DNA from: Candidatus Cloacimonadota bacterium
Lineage (GTDB): Bacteria > Cloacimonadota > Cloacimonadia > Cloacimonadales > Cloacimonadaceae
DNA length: 40,910 nt
Reading direction: 5' to 3'
Assembly: GCA_020532215.1 (NCBI GenBank)
Contig: JAJBBF010000101.1
Span: 1-40,910 of the forward strand
The notes below the pieces were generated by a model, which made no database searches, was not told the DNA's origin, and was given only the letters and a program-made list of their open reading frames with translations. A program made the translations under genes and the position numbers. Position 1 is the first letter of the stretch. Every line of letters starts with the position of its first letter. This document shows, in pieces, positions 14,782 through 23,155 of the stretch.

Positions 14782-16687
14782 AAGCTTTCCGGTCCTGGTA
14801 TTCCGGATCACGCTGGGGCTGCTGTTTCTGCTGCTGGCGGTGTCGCTGTTCCGCCTGCAGGTGCTCAAAGGCGAATATTACGGCCGCATCGCGGAGAGCA
14901 ACTTCGTTCGCATCCGGCGAGTGGTGGCCACCCGCGGCGACATCTACGACAGCAAATACCGCCCCATAGTGCTGAACATCCCCTCCCACAACCTTTACCT
15001 TACCAGCGGCAGGATCGGCAACACCGAAAAGCTGGCGGTTTTTCTGAAAACGCATTTCGGGATCGAACCGGAAGAGTTGCGCGAGCTGGTGTTCGAGCAA
15101 CGGTTCAAGACTTACGAAGAGATCCTGCTGGCCGACAACATCCCCTATGAAACGATCCTCACCCTGTCCGAACGGATGGGCGATTTTCCCGAACTCACCT
15201 TTCGCAGCGGCACCACCCGGCACTACCTCTATCCGAACCATTTCACGGGCTACGTCGGCCGCATCAACGAAGAGGAATACAAGCTCTACCGCGAGGAGGA
15301 TTATTCGCTGAACGCCTATATCGGCAAAACGGGGCTGGAGCACTATTACGAGGTTCTGCTGCGGGGCCGGGACGGCAAAGAGATCATGCAGGTGGACGCC
15401 CAGGGCAGGAGCCTGGAGCTTTTCAGCGAAAACACCTCGATCCCGCCTCAGAACGGGCTCAGCCTGATCCTGAGCATCGACAACGACCTGCAGGAATACG
15501 CCAATTCGGTATTCCCGCCCGGGATCAAAGGCTGCGTGATCGTTGCGGATGTTGAGACCGGCGGGATCCTGGCTTATCTGAGCAAGCCGGATTACGATCC
15601 GAACATTTTCATGCAAAAGATCAGCACCGAGGTTTGGGCGGGGCTGAACTCGCCCGCCAAACCACTGCTGGACCGCATCATCAATGCCTCTTACCCGCCC
15701 GGGTCGGTATTCAAGACCGTCACCGGTTCCAAAGGCCTGGAAACCGGCGTGATCAACCGCCATACCCGGCTGGCCTCCTGCACAGGCGGACTCAAGATCG
15801 GCAACAGGTTTTTCCGCTGCTGGAATGCCGGCGGGCACGGTTCCCTGAACATAGTGGACGCCCACAAGGTTTCCTGCGACGTGTTTTTCTACGATCTGAT
15901 CCAAAAGCTGGATCTGGACGCCGTTGCCTCCCACGCCAAAGCTTGCGGTGTGGTGGAAAAGACCGGGATCGACCTGCCCGGAGAGCGCAGCGGTTTCTAT
16001 CCGGACAGAAAGTATTACCAGGACAAGCTGGGCCTCACTTCCGGGCTTAACGGCTACAAGGCGAACCTGGCCATCGGGCAGGGCGAAGTGCTCACTACTC
16101 CTCTGCAGATGAATACCCATTACGCTGCCATCGCTCGCGGAGGAATGATCATCCAGCCGCACCTTTTGGTGCAAACCATGGGCAGCGGCAGGATCACGCG
16201 CGAGCAGCTTCAGCCCCTGGCCAAGCATCAGCTGCCCTGGTCCGCCAGCACGATGCAGACCATCCGGGACGGGCTGTGGGCTGTTACCAACGCCCCCGGC
16301 GGAACGGCCAGGGCGATAAACGTTCCCGGCGCCACCAGCTACGGCAAGACAGGTTCCGCGCAAAACTTCATGGGCAACGTCACCCACGCCTGGTTCTGCG
16401 GTTTCATTGAAACCGACAAACCGGACATAGTTATCACCGTTTTCATGGAAAACGCCGGCGGAGGCGGCGCGATGGCAGCTCCGGTGGCCAACAAGATCTT
16501 CAACTATTACATAGGCAACCTGGACAAGATCCGGCAGCCGGCCCCCATCCCGGCGCAATTCAGGACCAGCGAGGAACGCCTGGAAGAGCCGCCCGAACCG
16601 GTTGAGGACCCTGTTCCGGCCTTGGAAGCGGAAGCCGTGGCGACAACTGAACCGCCGCAGCAAGAAGCTGGGGAAGGCGCAAGGTGA
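14774..16687 (+). CDS. mrdA: Penicillin-binding protein 2, peptidoglycan transpeptidase
   Basis: Elongation-specific DD-transpeptidase (class B PBP) that works with RodA. The ATG at 14774, inside the end of mreD, gives 637 residues; longer in-frame reading to the left is mreD in another frame. The N-terminal membrane helix (FRITLGLLFLLLAVSLFRLQ) is followed by the dimerisation domain (RRVVATRGDIYDSKYRPIVL). Catalytic motifs are S311 in PPGSVFKTVT, S367 in SCDVFFYD, and K525-T-G in SYGKTGSAQN. The tail (after about 600) is Pro/Glu-rich and probably disordered. The stop overlaps the rodA GTG by 2 nt. Confidence 0.96.
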   Translation: MNRSFPVLVFRITLGLLFLLLAVSLFRLQVLKGEYYGRIAESNFVRIRRVVATRGDIYDSKYRPIVLNIPSHNLYLTSGRIGNTEKLAVFLKTHFGIEPEELRELVFEQRFKTYEEILLADNIPYETILTLSERMGDFPELTFRSGTTRHYLYPNHFTGYVGRINEEEYKLYREEDYSLNAYIGKTGLEHYYEVLLRGRDGKEIMQVDAQGRSLELFSENTSIPPQNGLSLILSIDNDLQEYANSVFPPGIKGCVIVADVETGGILAYLSKPDYDPNIFMQKISTEVWAGLNSPAKPLLDRIINASYPPGSVFKTVTGSKGLETGVINRHTRLASCTGGLKIGNRFFRCWNAGGHGSLNIVDAHKVSCDVFFYDLIQKLDLDAVASHAKACGVVEKTGIDLPGERSGFYPDRKYYQDKLGLTSGLNGYKANLAIGQGEVLTTPLQMNTHYAAIARGGMIIQPHLLVQTMGSGRITREQLQPLAKHQLPWSASTMQTIRDGLWAVTNAPGGTARAINVPGATSYGKTGSAQNFMGNVTHAWFCGFIETDKPDIVITVFMENAGGGGAMAAPVANKIFNYYIGNLDKIRQPAPIPAQFRTSEERLEEPPEPVEDPVPALEAEAVATTEPPQQEAGEGAR

Positions 16688-17901
16688 TCAAGCGCAAGAA
16701 GTTCGACTTTATGCTGGCGGCCCTGCTGCTGGTGCTCATCCTCAGCGGTTGCGTGGCAATCTTCACCGCTTCCACCACCACCATCGGCGAATATACCACC
16801 ACCCAAAGCCACTGGTGGAAACAGCTGATCTTCGCGGGCATCTCTCTGGGCATGATCTTTCTGCTCATCCGGCTGCCGATGCCGGTGCTTGATCTGATCA
16901 TCATCCCCGCCTACCTGCTGAACATCCTGGCCCTCATCGTGGTGCTGTTCACGCCGGAAGTGAACGGCTCGCACCGCTGGTTCAGCTTTTTCGGGCTCAA
17001 CTACCAACCCTCGGAAAGCGCCAAGCTGCTAACCATTCTGGTGGTGGCGCGCGCGATTTCGCGGGACAATCTGACAGAGATCAAACAGATCCTCTACGGC
17101 CTGGGCCTGGTCCTGGTTCCGGTGCTGCTGATCCTGATCGAGCCGGATTTCGGCACCACCCTGGTCTTCTTTTTCGCCCTGCTGGCAATGCTGGTGGCGG
17201 CTGAAGTGCCCCTGGTCTATCTGCTGCTGCTGGTGAGCCCGGTGGTGAGCATGGTTTCCTCGCTGTGGTGGCCGGCGATCCTCATCTGGATCGCGGTCCT
17301 GGTGGTGCTTCTGCTCTGGAGCCGGCTTTCCTGGGTCACCACCACCATCGCCGCAATTATCAACGGCTTCATAGCCCTGATCATGCCAGTATTCTGGAAC
17401 GGGCTCAAGGACTATCAGCAAAGCCGCATCGTCTCGTTTCTGAACCCCATGGCCGATCCGCTGGGCGCCGGATACCAGATCATCCAGTCCAAGATCGCCA
17501 TCGGCAGCGGATCCATCTTTGGCAAAGGCTGGCTGTTGGGGACCCAGAAAAACATGAATTTTTTGCCGGAACACCACACCGATTTCATCTTCAGCGTGGT
17601 GGGCGAGGAATTTGGCTTCATCGGCGCTCTATTGCTGCTTACAGCCTTCATCCTCTTCTTCTGGCGGATCATCACCGACATCGGCGAGATCAAGGTTCGC
17701 GAGCGCAAGATCGCTTCCGCCGGCATTTTCGCCTACCTTATGTTTCAAACCTTCATCAATATCGGCATGAACATCGGCCTCGTTCCGGCCACGGGCATTC
17801 CGCTGCCCTTCATCAGTTACGGCGGTTCCAACCTGCTCTTCAACACCCTCGCTGTGGGCGTCATCCTCAAATATCTAAACGAAAGGGGTTTCATGAAATG
17901 A
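16684..17901 (+). CDS. rodA: RodA-type SEDS peptidoglycan glycosyltransferase (GTG start)
   Basis: Polytopic membrane glycosyltransferase that polymerises lipid II with PBP2. At 405 residues with about ten membrane helices it fits the SEDS family. Diagnostic stretches are LIEPDFGTTLVFFFALLAML (containing the catalytic-region Asp), NMNFLPEHHTDFIFSVVGEEFGFIG and IPLPFISYGGSNLLFNTLAVGVILKY. The GTG at 16684 overlaps the mrdA stop, and GGGGAAGG upstream can serve as ribosome site. The neighbourhood (mreBCD-mrdA) argues for RodA rather than FtsW or SpoVE. Confidence 0.95.
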   Translation: MIKRKKFDFMLAALLLVLILSGCVAIFTASTTTIGEYTTTQSHWWKQLIFAGISLGMIFLLIRLPMPVLDLIIIPAYLLNILALIVVLFTPEVNGSHRWFSFFGLNYQPSESAKLLTILVVARAISRDNLTEIKQILYGLGLVLVPVLLILIEPDFGTTLVFFFALLAMLVAAEVPLVYLLLLVSPVVSMVSSLWWPAILIWIAVLVVLLLWSRLSWVTTTIAAIINGFIALIMPVFWNGLKDYQQSRIVSFLNPMADPLGAGYQIIQSKIAIGSGSIFGKGWLLGTQKNMNFLPEHHTDFIFSVVGEEFGFIGALLLLTAFILFFWRIITDIGEIKVRERKIASAGIFAYLMFQTFINIGMNIGLVPATGIPLPFISYGGSNLLFNTLAVGVILKYLNERGFMK

Positions 17902-18509
17902 AAAACCGATACTTGTTCCGGATCCTGAATCTGATCCTCCTCCTGGCCCTGTCATCCTGCCTGGTTCACACCAGCCTGATCTATTTAGACAAAGACACCG
18001 AAGGGGTTCCCAACCTCATATCCAATCCCGGTTTCAGCGCCTATTCGCTGGATCCCCGGGAAGCCCTGCTGGGCTGGAGCGTGGATCTGCAGGGAAGCGG
18101 CGAGCTTACCCAAAACCCAGTCTTCATCGACGGCCGGGAAGCCATCCAGGGCAATTCCTCCCTGCGCGTTGACGCCTCTCCGCGCACGGTGGTGATAACT
18201 TCCGACGCCTTCCGGGTGAACCGCTACGGGGGCTATTACATCCGGCTCTGGGCCAAATCCCTACCAACGTCCGGGCCGCGGATCCAACTGCGCTTCATCA
18301 CTTTCAAACACAACGGCAAGATGGACCGCCAGTTCAAGGCCAGGCTCAAATCCACCGATATGTGGGAAAAGCAGACCATCAGCGCCGGCTTCCTGCGGCA
18401 GGGCGTAACCTACGGGCGCCTGCAGATCGTGATCCCGCCCTTTGAAGAAGGCTCCGTCTGGCTGGATGACACCGGCTGCTGGGAAGTTCACCGTTTTCGT
18501 CAGGACTGA
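17898..18509 (+). CDS. Lipoprotein with carbohydrate-binding-like jellyroll domain
   Basis: 203 residues from the ATG at 17898, which overlaps the rodA stop by 4 nt (ATGA). The N-terminus is a lipoprotein signal: MKNRYLFRIL, a hydrophobic run, then LSS-C21. The remainder reads like a CBM4/9 or galactose-binding-like jellyroll: PNLISNPGFSAYSLDP, LLGWSVDLQGSG, AIQGNSSLRVDA, YGGYYIRLWAK, WEKQTISAGF, and a terminal EGSVWLDDTGCWEV. This N-P-G-F, GWSV, SLRV, WLDD pattern is typical of that fold. A wall- or glycan-binding role alongside the elongasome is an attractive inference but unproven. Its last base is shared with the dtd ATG. Confidence 0.72.
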   Translation: MKNRYLFRILNLILLLALSSCLVHTSLIYLDKDTEGVPNLISNPGFSAYSLDPREALLGWSVDLQGSGELTQNPVFIDGREAIQGNSSLRVDASPRTVVITSDAFRVNRYGGYYIRLWAKSLPTSGPRIQLRFITFKHNGKMDRQFKARLKSTDMWEKQTISAGFLRQGVTYGRLQIVIPPFEEGSVWLDDTGCWEVHRFRQD

Positions 18510-18946
18510 TGCGGGTTCTGGTTCAGAGGGTGCTCTCGGCCCGGGTGGAGGTGGAGGGCCGGATTTGCGGAGAGATCGGCCCCGGGCTCCTGCTCTTTGT
18601 GGGCTTCGGGCGCTCCGACACGGAGGAATTGCTGCCGGTCGCCGCGCGCAAGATCAGGGAAATGCGCCTGTTCAGCGACCCCAACGGCAAGCTGAACCTG
18701 GATATCGGCGATGTGGGCGGCTCGCTGCTGGTGGTGTCGCAATTCACCCTCTATGCCAATTGCGGCCGGGGTCGCAGGCCGGATTTCACTCCCGCCGCAC
18801 CGCCTCAGCTGGCTGAAAACCTTTACGTCTCTTTCGTTAAGCTGCTTGAGGAGACTGGTATTCCCGCTCAAACAGGGATCTTTGGGGCGGACATGAAAGT
18901 GTCGCTGGTCAATGACGGACCGGTGAGCTTCATCCTGGATTTCTGA
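18509..18946 (+). CDS. dtd: D-aminoacyl-tRNA deacylase
   Basis: Hydrolyses D-aminoacyl-tRNAs (and Gly-tRNA-Ala) as a proofreading step. At 145 residues it is standard DTD length. The two family motifs forming the active site are seen: SQFTLYA (from residue 77) and NDGPVSF (135-141; the family has NDGPVTF). The N-terminus MRVLVQRVLSARVEVEG is also diagnostic. The ATG shares one base with the preceding stop (TGATG), so it is translated from the cell-shape operon. Confidence 0.96.
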   Translation: MRVLVQRVLSARVEVEGRICGEIGPGLLLFVGFGRSDTEELLPVAARKIREMRLFSDPNGKLNLDIGDVGGSLLVVSQFTLYANCGRGRRPDFTPAAPPQLAENLYVSFVKLLEETGIPAQTGIFGADMKVSLVNDGPVSFILDF

Positions 18947-18956
18947 AGGTTTTTTT
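18928..18956 (+). terminator. Weak intrinsic terminator after dtd
   Basis: CTTCA (18928-18932) and TGAAG (18944-18948) can form a 5-bp stem overlapping the dtd stop, followed by seven T (18950-18956). The stem is short, so efficiency is doubtful. The rest of the gap to 19115 holds no gene; a short tandem CACAGAG-GCACAGAG lies just downstream. Confidence 0.35.
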
Positions 18957-19115
18957 AACACAGAGGCACAGAGTCAAGGAGGCCCAGAGGAAGGGTGTGA
19001 ATTCAAAGCCTGGCAAAGATGCGGACACAGCCGGTAAACCAAGCTTCATATCGCCAGGAAATCCAGCCAGGAAATGTTACCGGATCTGACTGAAAAATCC
19101 CAGTCGGCCCCCAGT

Positions 19116-19186
19116 ATCATTACGGGATAAATACGGGATCAATACGGATGAAATCCGTATTGATCCCGTATTTATCCCGTAATGAT
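19116..19186. repeat. Long palindrome, copy 2
   Basis: A perfect inverted repeat, 34-bp arms (19116-19149 and 19153-19186), loop GAA. All 71 bp are identical to the core of the element at 10585-10655. It lies between two convergent transcription units, 13 nt past the stop of the - strand surface-protein gene, where a bidirectional RNA hairpin could act as a transcription or decay barrier. Confidence 0.95.
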
Positions 19187-19199
19187 CGCAAGAGCGAAC

Positions 19200-22025
19200 T
19201 TATTTGTGAAGCCAATTTCTCAATACAGCGGCTTCATCCTCAGCTCGGTAAAACTTGACTGCCTTAACATGATAGAGCATCCGAATCGCTTGTAAATCCA
19301 AACTGTAACTCAATCCTTGGGTAACACCAAAGAGTTCGTAATCGCCATATGGTTCAGCGCAGCGGTAGATGAAGTAATAACTTGGGTCCAGCGATGTGCC
19401 CTGCACAGTTTCCGTCACGGGTTCCCAATTCAGCGTGGCACCCATTTCAGACAGATTTAGTACAACTCCTTCTGGTGCTTGGGGCTGTGGTATCTCGCTG
19501 GTAGCGTAAAGGCTTAATGAAGCCAAGGGCAGGTTTTGGCTGTTGCTGGCAATCTGGATGATGTTGGAGAAATCACCTGCGGCGTTAGGTGTGAAACTGA
19601 TTTGCAACGCTGTGTTATCACCGGGAGCGAGTTCGATGGGATAAGTACGGCTCTCGAGCTCGAAAGGACCTGTTGTTACCACTAATTCGGATGAATAAAC
19701 CATTAGGTTGGACGTGCCTGTATTCGCAAGTGTTAGTTCCATGGATCCGCTGGTACCCAGCCATACCAGCCCAAAATCTATTCCATCGGCTGAAGAAAGG
19801 CTCAACACCGGAAAGCGGGGTAAAACAGTTATGTAGTCAATTTTTGTCATCGTGTCAGTTGCGTAGAAGGAGTTTGTAACAGAAAGGCTGACGCTGTAGC
19901 ATCCTTCATCCTGATAGGCGTGAAGCGGATTTTGCTGTTGAGAGCTGTTCCCGTCGCCAAAATCCCACAACCAGGACACGATATTCCCTGATCCAGGTTG
20001 GGAAACATCCGTGAACTGTATCTCGACCAATTCCAGCACTTCAGCTTCGTCAGCGTTGAAATCGGCGGTAGGCGCTAGTATCGGTGTTGCTTCAGCTTCG
20101 TTCGAATAGGTGGAATACACATTCACATTTAGCGCCCGTACTCGGTAAAAATATGTGTTACCATGCATCAAACCGGTGTTGCTGTAGTAACTGATGTTGG
20201 ATCCCAGATTGGCGATTTGGGACCAACTGCCCTCGGAACCAGTTTTGCGTTCCACCAGATATGATGTTTCCACGCCTGAATTATCGCTCCAGACAAGGTC
20301 CACTTGGGAGGCAGAAACAACCTCAGCGCTCAGGTTAGTGGGCGCGGCTGGAGTGGTGTACAAGGTGGTAGCGGAAGCTTCATTTGAGTATTCGGAAAGC
20401 ACGTCCGAGCAGTAGGCTCTCACCCGGTAGTAATATGTGGTGTACTGGGTCAGGCCAGAATTGGTGAAATCGCTAACGTTGGCATCCACACTTGCGATCT
20501 GGGTCCAGGAACCGGTGGATCCGGTTTTACGCTCTATCTGGAATCCCTCTTCGTTGATCGAGTTATCTGTCCAAGCAAGTTCGATGCTGGAACTGGATAG
20601 AGTAGTTGCGTTAAGGTTTGATGGCGCGGCCGGGGGAGAGCCAACAAATAGTATCTCTGTGTCTTCTTCCAGAATGCCGATTGTGTATGCCTCGGGTTCC
20701 CAGGTCCATCCTGGTTTTTGCAAGGTGAAATCACCTGCTGGAGGTGGGTCAAAGATATGGGGTGTGATGTAGCCGGTGTCCGCTCCGTCCACATGGATGA
20801 TTGCGCCGGAAGGTCCAGAGACCACGCTCAGGGAATACCAATCCAGATCAAAGCTGATGCTCAGGCTGAAATCTCTCTCATCAACCCAGGATTCCACAAA
20901 GCCTGATCTGCCGGTTGGGGAGGCAAGGATCTCGGCTTCAGTAACCACCCGCTCCGGAGGCAGCCAATGACCGCCGGGAACCGGGGCCATGCTGTAGGTC
21001 CCGGCCAGCTCCGAGGCAGCGTACGAGCTGAAAACATAAGGGGTGGCAAATCCGGTGCTGATCCCGTTTTTGAGAATGGTCTGTCCGCTGGGGCTGGAAC
21101 CAACCTGCAGGAACTTGGGTTCACTCACGAAATGTATGTTCATGTCCTCGTCCAGAGTGCTAAAAGAGAACTCTGCTGGATCCCAGTTGAACGAAGACGG
21201 GTGCAGTGAGTAGCTTCCAGGGATAGGGTCTATGAACGTGTGGGGAGTGTCGAAACCGGTGTCGACCCCATTATAGTAAACAGAATGTCCGGAGGGAGAA
21301 GACGTTACTTCCAGAGTATAATAGTGGAAAACGAAATTCTGTTCCAATGTATAGTTGTTGGAATCCACAGGGTCCTCCACCCAGGTGGTGTTAGCGTCGA
21401 TAATGAGGTTCGCAGGTATCCAGTAACCGTTGGCATTGTAAGGGTCTGGGGTATAAGTGCCGAAAATGCTGTCTGGTAATTCATAAGAATAGACTGGGCC
21501 CAGTATGTAAGGAGTATCATGGCCATTTATGGTGGCATCCTGGGGGTTAGTATCCATGTACACGGTGTGGATGGAAGGGAATATGTTGTCTAAAAACCAA
21601 GATGCTACATCGCCCCCAAACAAATCACCGTAGAAGACAGCTGCACTTCCTGCTGGAACTGGTAGTGAGTTGGAATCAGTAAGTCCGGTGGTCAGATAGG
21701 TGAGGGTGAAGGTAAGGGTTGAACCAGCTGGCCAGGCTTCCAGCCAAGGCTGCTGGTCGACTCTGACCACGGGGTAACCATAGATTTGACCAACTTGTGG
21801 TGACATGCCAAGCCCGTCAGCAGAACTGTAAATCTCTCCAGGGTATGCGCTGCATTCCACCGTCAGCAGGAAATCAGGGTCATGGGCGGGAAGTGAAGTA
21901 TTCACAAAGAAAGAGATGCCGGCTGGGTGATTTGTATCAACTTGCCAGTAGCAATCTCTTTGTGGAGCGGCAAAGGCAAGTACTATAATATTAAGGATAA
22001 TGAATGCCAATATGAACTTATTCAT
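19200..22025 (-). CDS. Large secreted PEGA/FN3/PKD/ASH multidomain protein
   Basis: 941 residues with a signal peptide (NKFILAFIILNIIVLAFAA, cleavage near 20). The order of modules is: a unique N-terminal region (20-150); about four PEGA-like repeats starting near 152, 234, 303 and 394, each carrying a core such as SSPSGHSVYYNGVDTGF or SGPSGAIIHVDGADTGY; two fibronectin type III domains (about 463-555 and 556-645, AWTDNSINEEGFQIERKTG and VWSDNSGVETSYLVERKTG); a PKD domain (about 648-735, WLWDFGDGNSS); an ASH/Hydin-type anchor domain (about 738-842); and a degenerate FN3-like tail. It has no C-terminal sorting domain, unlike the other secreted proteins here. AAGGAGG lies just before the ATG. 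Probably a surface adhesin or scaffold; the ligand is unknown. GC content is visibly lower than in neighbouring genes. Confidence 0.85.
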   Translation of the reverse strand: MNKFILAFIILNIIVLAFAAPQRDCYWQVDTNHPAGISFFVNTSLPAHDPDFLLTVECSAYPGEIYSSADGLGMSPQVGQIYGYPVVRVDQQPWLEAWPAGSTLTFTLTYLTTGLTDSNSLPVPAGSAAVFYGDLFGGDVASWFLDNIFPSIHTVYMDTNPQDATINGHDTPYILGPVYSYELPDSIFGTYTPDPYNANGYWIPANLIIDANTTWVEDPVDSNNYTLEQNFVFHYYTLEVTSSPSGHSVYYNGVDTGFDTPHTFIDPIPGSYSLHPSSFNWDPAEFSFSTLDEDMNIHFVSEPKFLQVGSSPSGQTILKNGISTGFATPYVFSSYAASELAGTYSMAPVPGGHWLPPERVVTEAEILASPTGRSGFVESWVDERDFSLSISFDLDWYSLSVVSGPSGAIIHVDGADTGYITPHIFDPPPAGDFTLQKPGWTWEPEAYTIGILEEDTEILFVGSPPAAPSNLNATTLSSSSIELAWTDNSINEEGFQIERKTGSTGSWTQIASVDANVSDFTNSGLTQYTTYYYRVRAYCSDVLSEYSNEASATTLYTTPAAPTNLSAEVVSASQVDLVWSDNSGVETSYLVERKTGSEGSWSQIANLGSNISYYSNTGLMHGNTYFYRVRALNVNVYSTYSNEAEATPILAPTADFNADEAEVLELVEIQFTDVSQPGSGNIVSWLWDFGDGNSSQQQNPLHAYQDEGCYSVSLSVTNSFYATDTMTKIDYITVLPRFPVLSLSSADGIDFGLVWLGTSGSMELTLANTGTSNLMVYSSELVVTTGPFELESRTYPIELAPGDNTALQISFTPNAAGDFSNIIQIASNSQNLPLASLSLYATSEIPQPQAPEGVVLNLSEMGATLNWEPVTETVQGTSLDPSYYFIYRCAEPYGDYELFGVTQGLSYSLDLQAIRMLYHVKAVKFYRAEDEAAVLRNWLHK

Positions 22026-22260
22026 GAAATCCTCCTTTTTGATGTTCGGCCATTTTAAGTGGTGATAATCCCATAGTGAAGGATATCACATGCATTTATC
22101 ACTCTAAAGCCAGTTCCTAAATCTTCTCTCACGGTGGAATCGCTTGTAAAACAAGTAAAAATCCTAGTGAGAATCTTTCAATAGTACTGATGCAAGCATG
22201 TTATGTTCAGATCGACTAATCCGTTATTTTGGTCATATTTATCTATACACCTGACTATCC
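22026..22260. other. AT-rich intergenic region upstream of the surface protein
   Basis: No gene is seen. A 13-bp palindrome CTTGT-AAA-ACAAG (22143-22155) lies about 120 bp upstream of the - strand start and could be an operator. A - strand TTGAAA/TTACTT pair lies nearby but is a poor promoter match. There is no terminator-like hairpin after the lipoprotein gene that ends at 22261. Confidence 0.3.
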
Positions 22261-23124
22261 TTATCTGTAATAATAAAGCTCCACCGGGGTTTCGCCCAGG
22301 CGTTCGCTGATGGTCAGATAGCCTTTCCCCTTTTCGTCGAAGGACACCGCCTCGCCCTGTTCCTCCAGCTTGTAGCGCATGAGCTTGTGTTTTCCGGCCA
22401 GGGATTCGGCCACGCTTTGGTTGCGGCCGCGTTTGTAGCAGTAAATATCGGAATAGGTTTTCACCAAAATGCGGTTGCCGGAGGGGCAGATATCGGCCGC
22501 GGTCACCCAATTGTAAGGAAGCGAGCCAACGCGGCTGGCGACATTGGCTTTGTCAAAGCTCTGGGGATAGGGCAAGCGGTAGAGGCCGCAGTTTTCCTCG
22601 CGTTTGCTGATCACATAGAGGTCTCCGCTAAGCGGATCGGCAAACAGCGCTTCGGCGTCGCGGGGCCCGTCCTCATAGGTAAATTCGATGCGGTCGATCC
22701 GGGATATGGTGATCAGGGTATCCAGGATCTCGGGTTCGGCAAAGCGGTAGATGCTCACGGAGGGATATCTGGCATTGTTGTCGCCGATCTCGCCCACGAA
22801 AACGTAAGGTTTGCCGTCGCGGGGATCGATGCCGGTGGCGATGTCTTCCCAATCGCGGTTGCTGGCGCCGTTTAAGACGATCTTGGCCGGCATGAGGCCG
22901 CGTTTGTTCAATACATAGACCGCCGCTTCGCCGCCGGAATCGTTGTGGGTGTAAAGCAGGCCGGGGGTTCTGATGCTGGAGGCCAGGCCCGAGGCTTCGT
23001 TGATCACAGCCTCTTCCACTGTGTCGCTTTGCAGCGCCGGCCTGCCCAGCAGGGCGCAGCCTATCAATCCCAAAAGCAAAGCCGCTGCCAGTAGCGGTGG
23101 CAGGCATTTTTTACAGGCGGTCAT
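22261..23124 (-). CDS. Lipoprotein with beta-propeller-like sequence
   Basis: 287 residues from the ATG at 23124, which has AAGGAG upstream (AGAAGGAGAC). A longer in-frame start at 23253 would run into the preceding gene and place a signal peptide in mid-protein. The N-terminus is a lipoprotein signal (LLAAALLLGLIG-C23). The mature part shows SGLASSIRTPGLLYTHNDSG, YVLNKRGLMPAKIVL, RDWEDIATGIDPRDGKPYVF, VGEIGDNNARYPSVSIYRF, RDAEALFADPLSGDLYVISKRE and DICPSGNRILVKTYSDIYCY. This strand-turn rhythm suggests a beta-propeller lipoprotein of the outer membrane or periplasm. I do not recognise a characterised homolog. It follows the PSD-like gene with a 31-nt gap. Confidence 0.65.
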   Translation of the reverse strand: MTACKKCLPPLLAAALLLGLIGCALLGRPALQSDTVEEAVINEASGLASSIRTPGLLYTHNDSGGEAAVYVLNKRGLMPAKIVLNGASNRDWEDIATGIDPRDGKPYVFVGEIGDNNARYPSVSIYRFAEPEILDTLITISRIDRIEFTYEDGPRDAEALFADPLSGDLYVISKREENCGLYRLPYPQSFDKANVASRVGSLPYNWVTAADICPSGNRILVKTYSDIYCYKRGRNQSVAESLAGKHKLMRYKLEEQGEAVSFDEKGKGYLTISERLGETPVELYYYR

Positions 23125-23155
23125 GAAATGTCTCCTTCTTGGGTTGGTGCCCGGT

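Noticed and set aside
14660-16663. 667-codon - strand open frame opposite mrdA
   Set aside because: PBP2 on the + strand has all catalytic motifs; the antisense frame is open only because of the GC-rich codon bias.
18947-19199. Replication terminus at the convergence of the two strand blocks
   Set aside because: Strand switching alone is weak evidence; no dif-like site was recognised, and the base skew visible by eye follows codon bias of the coding strand.
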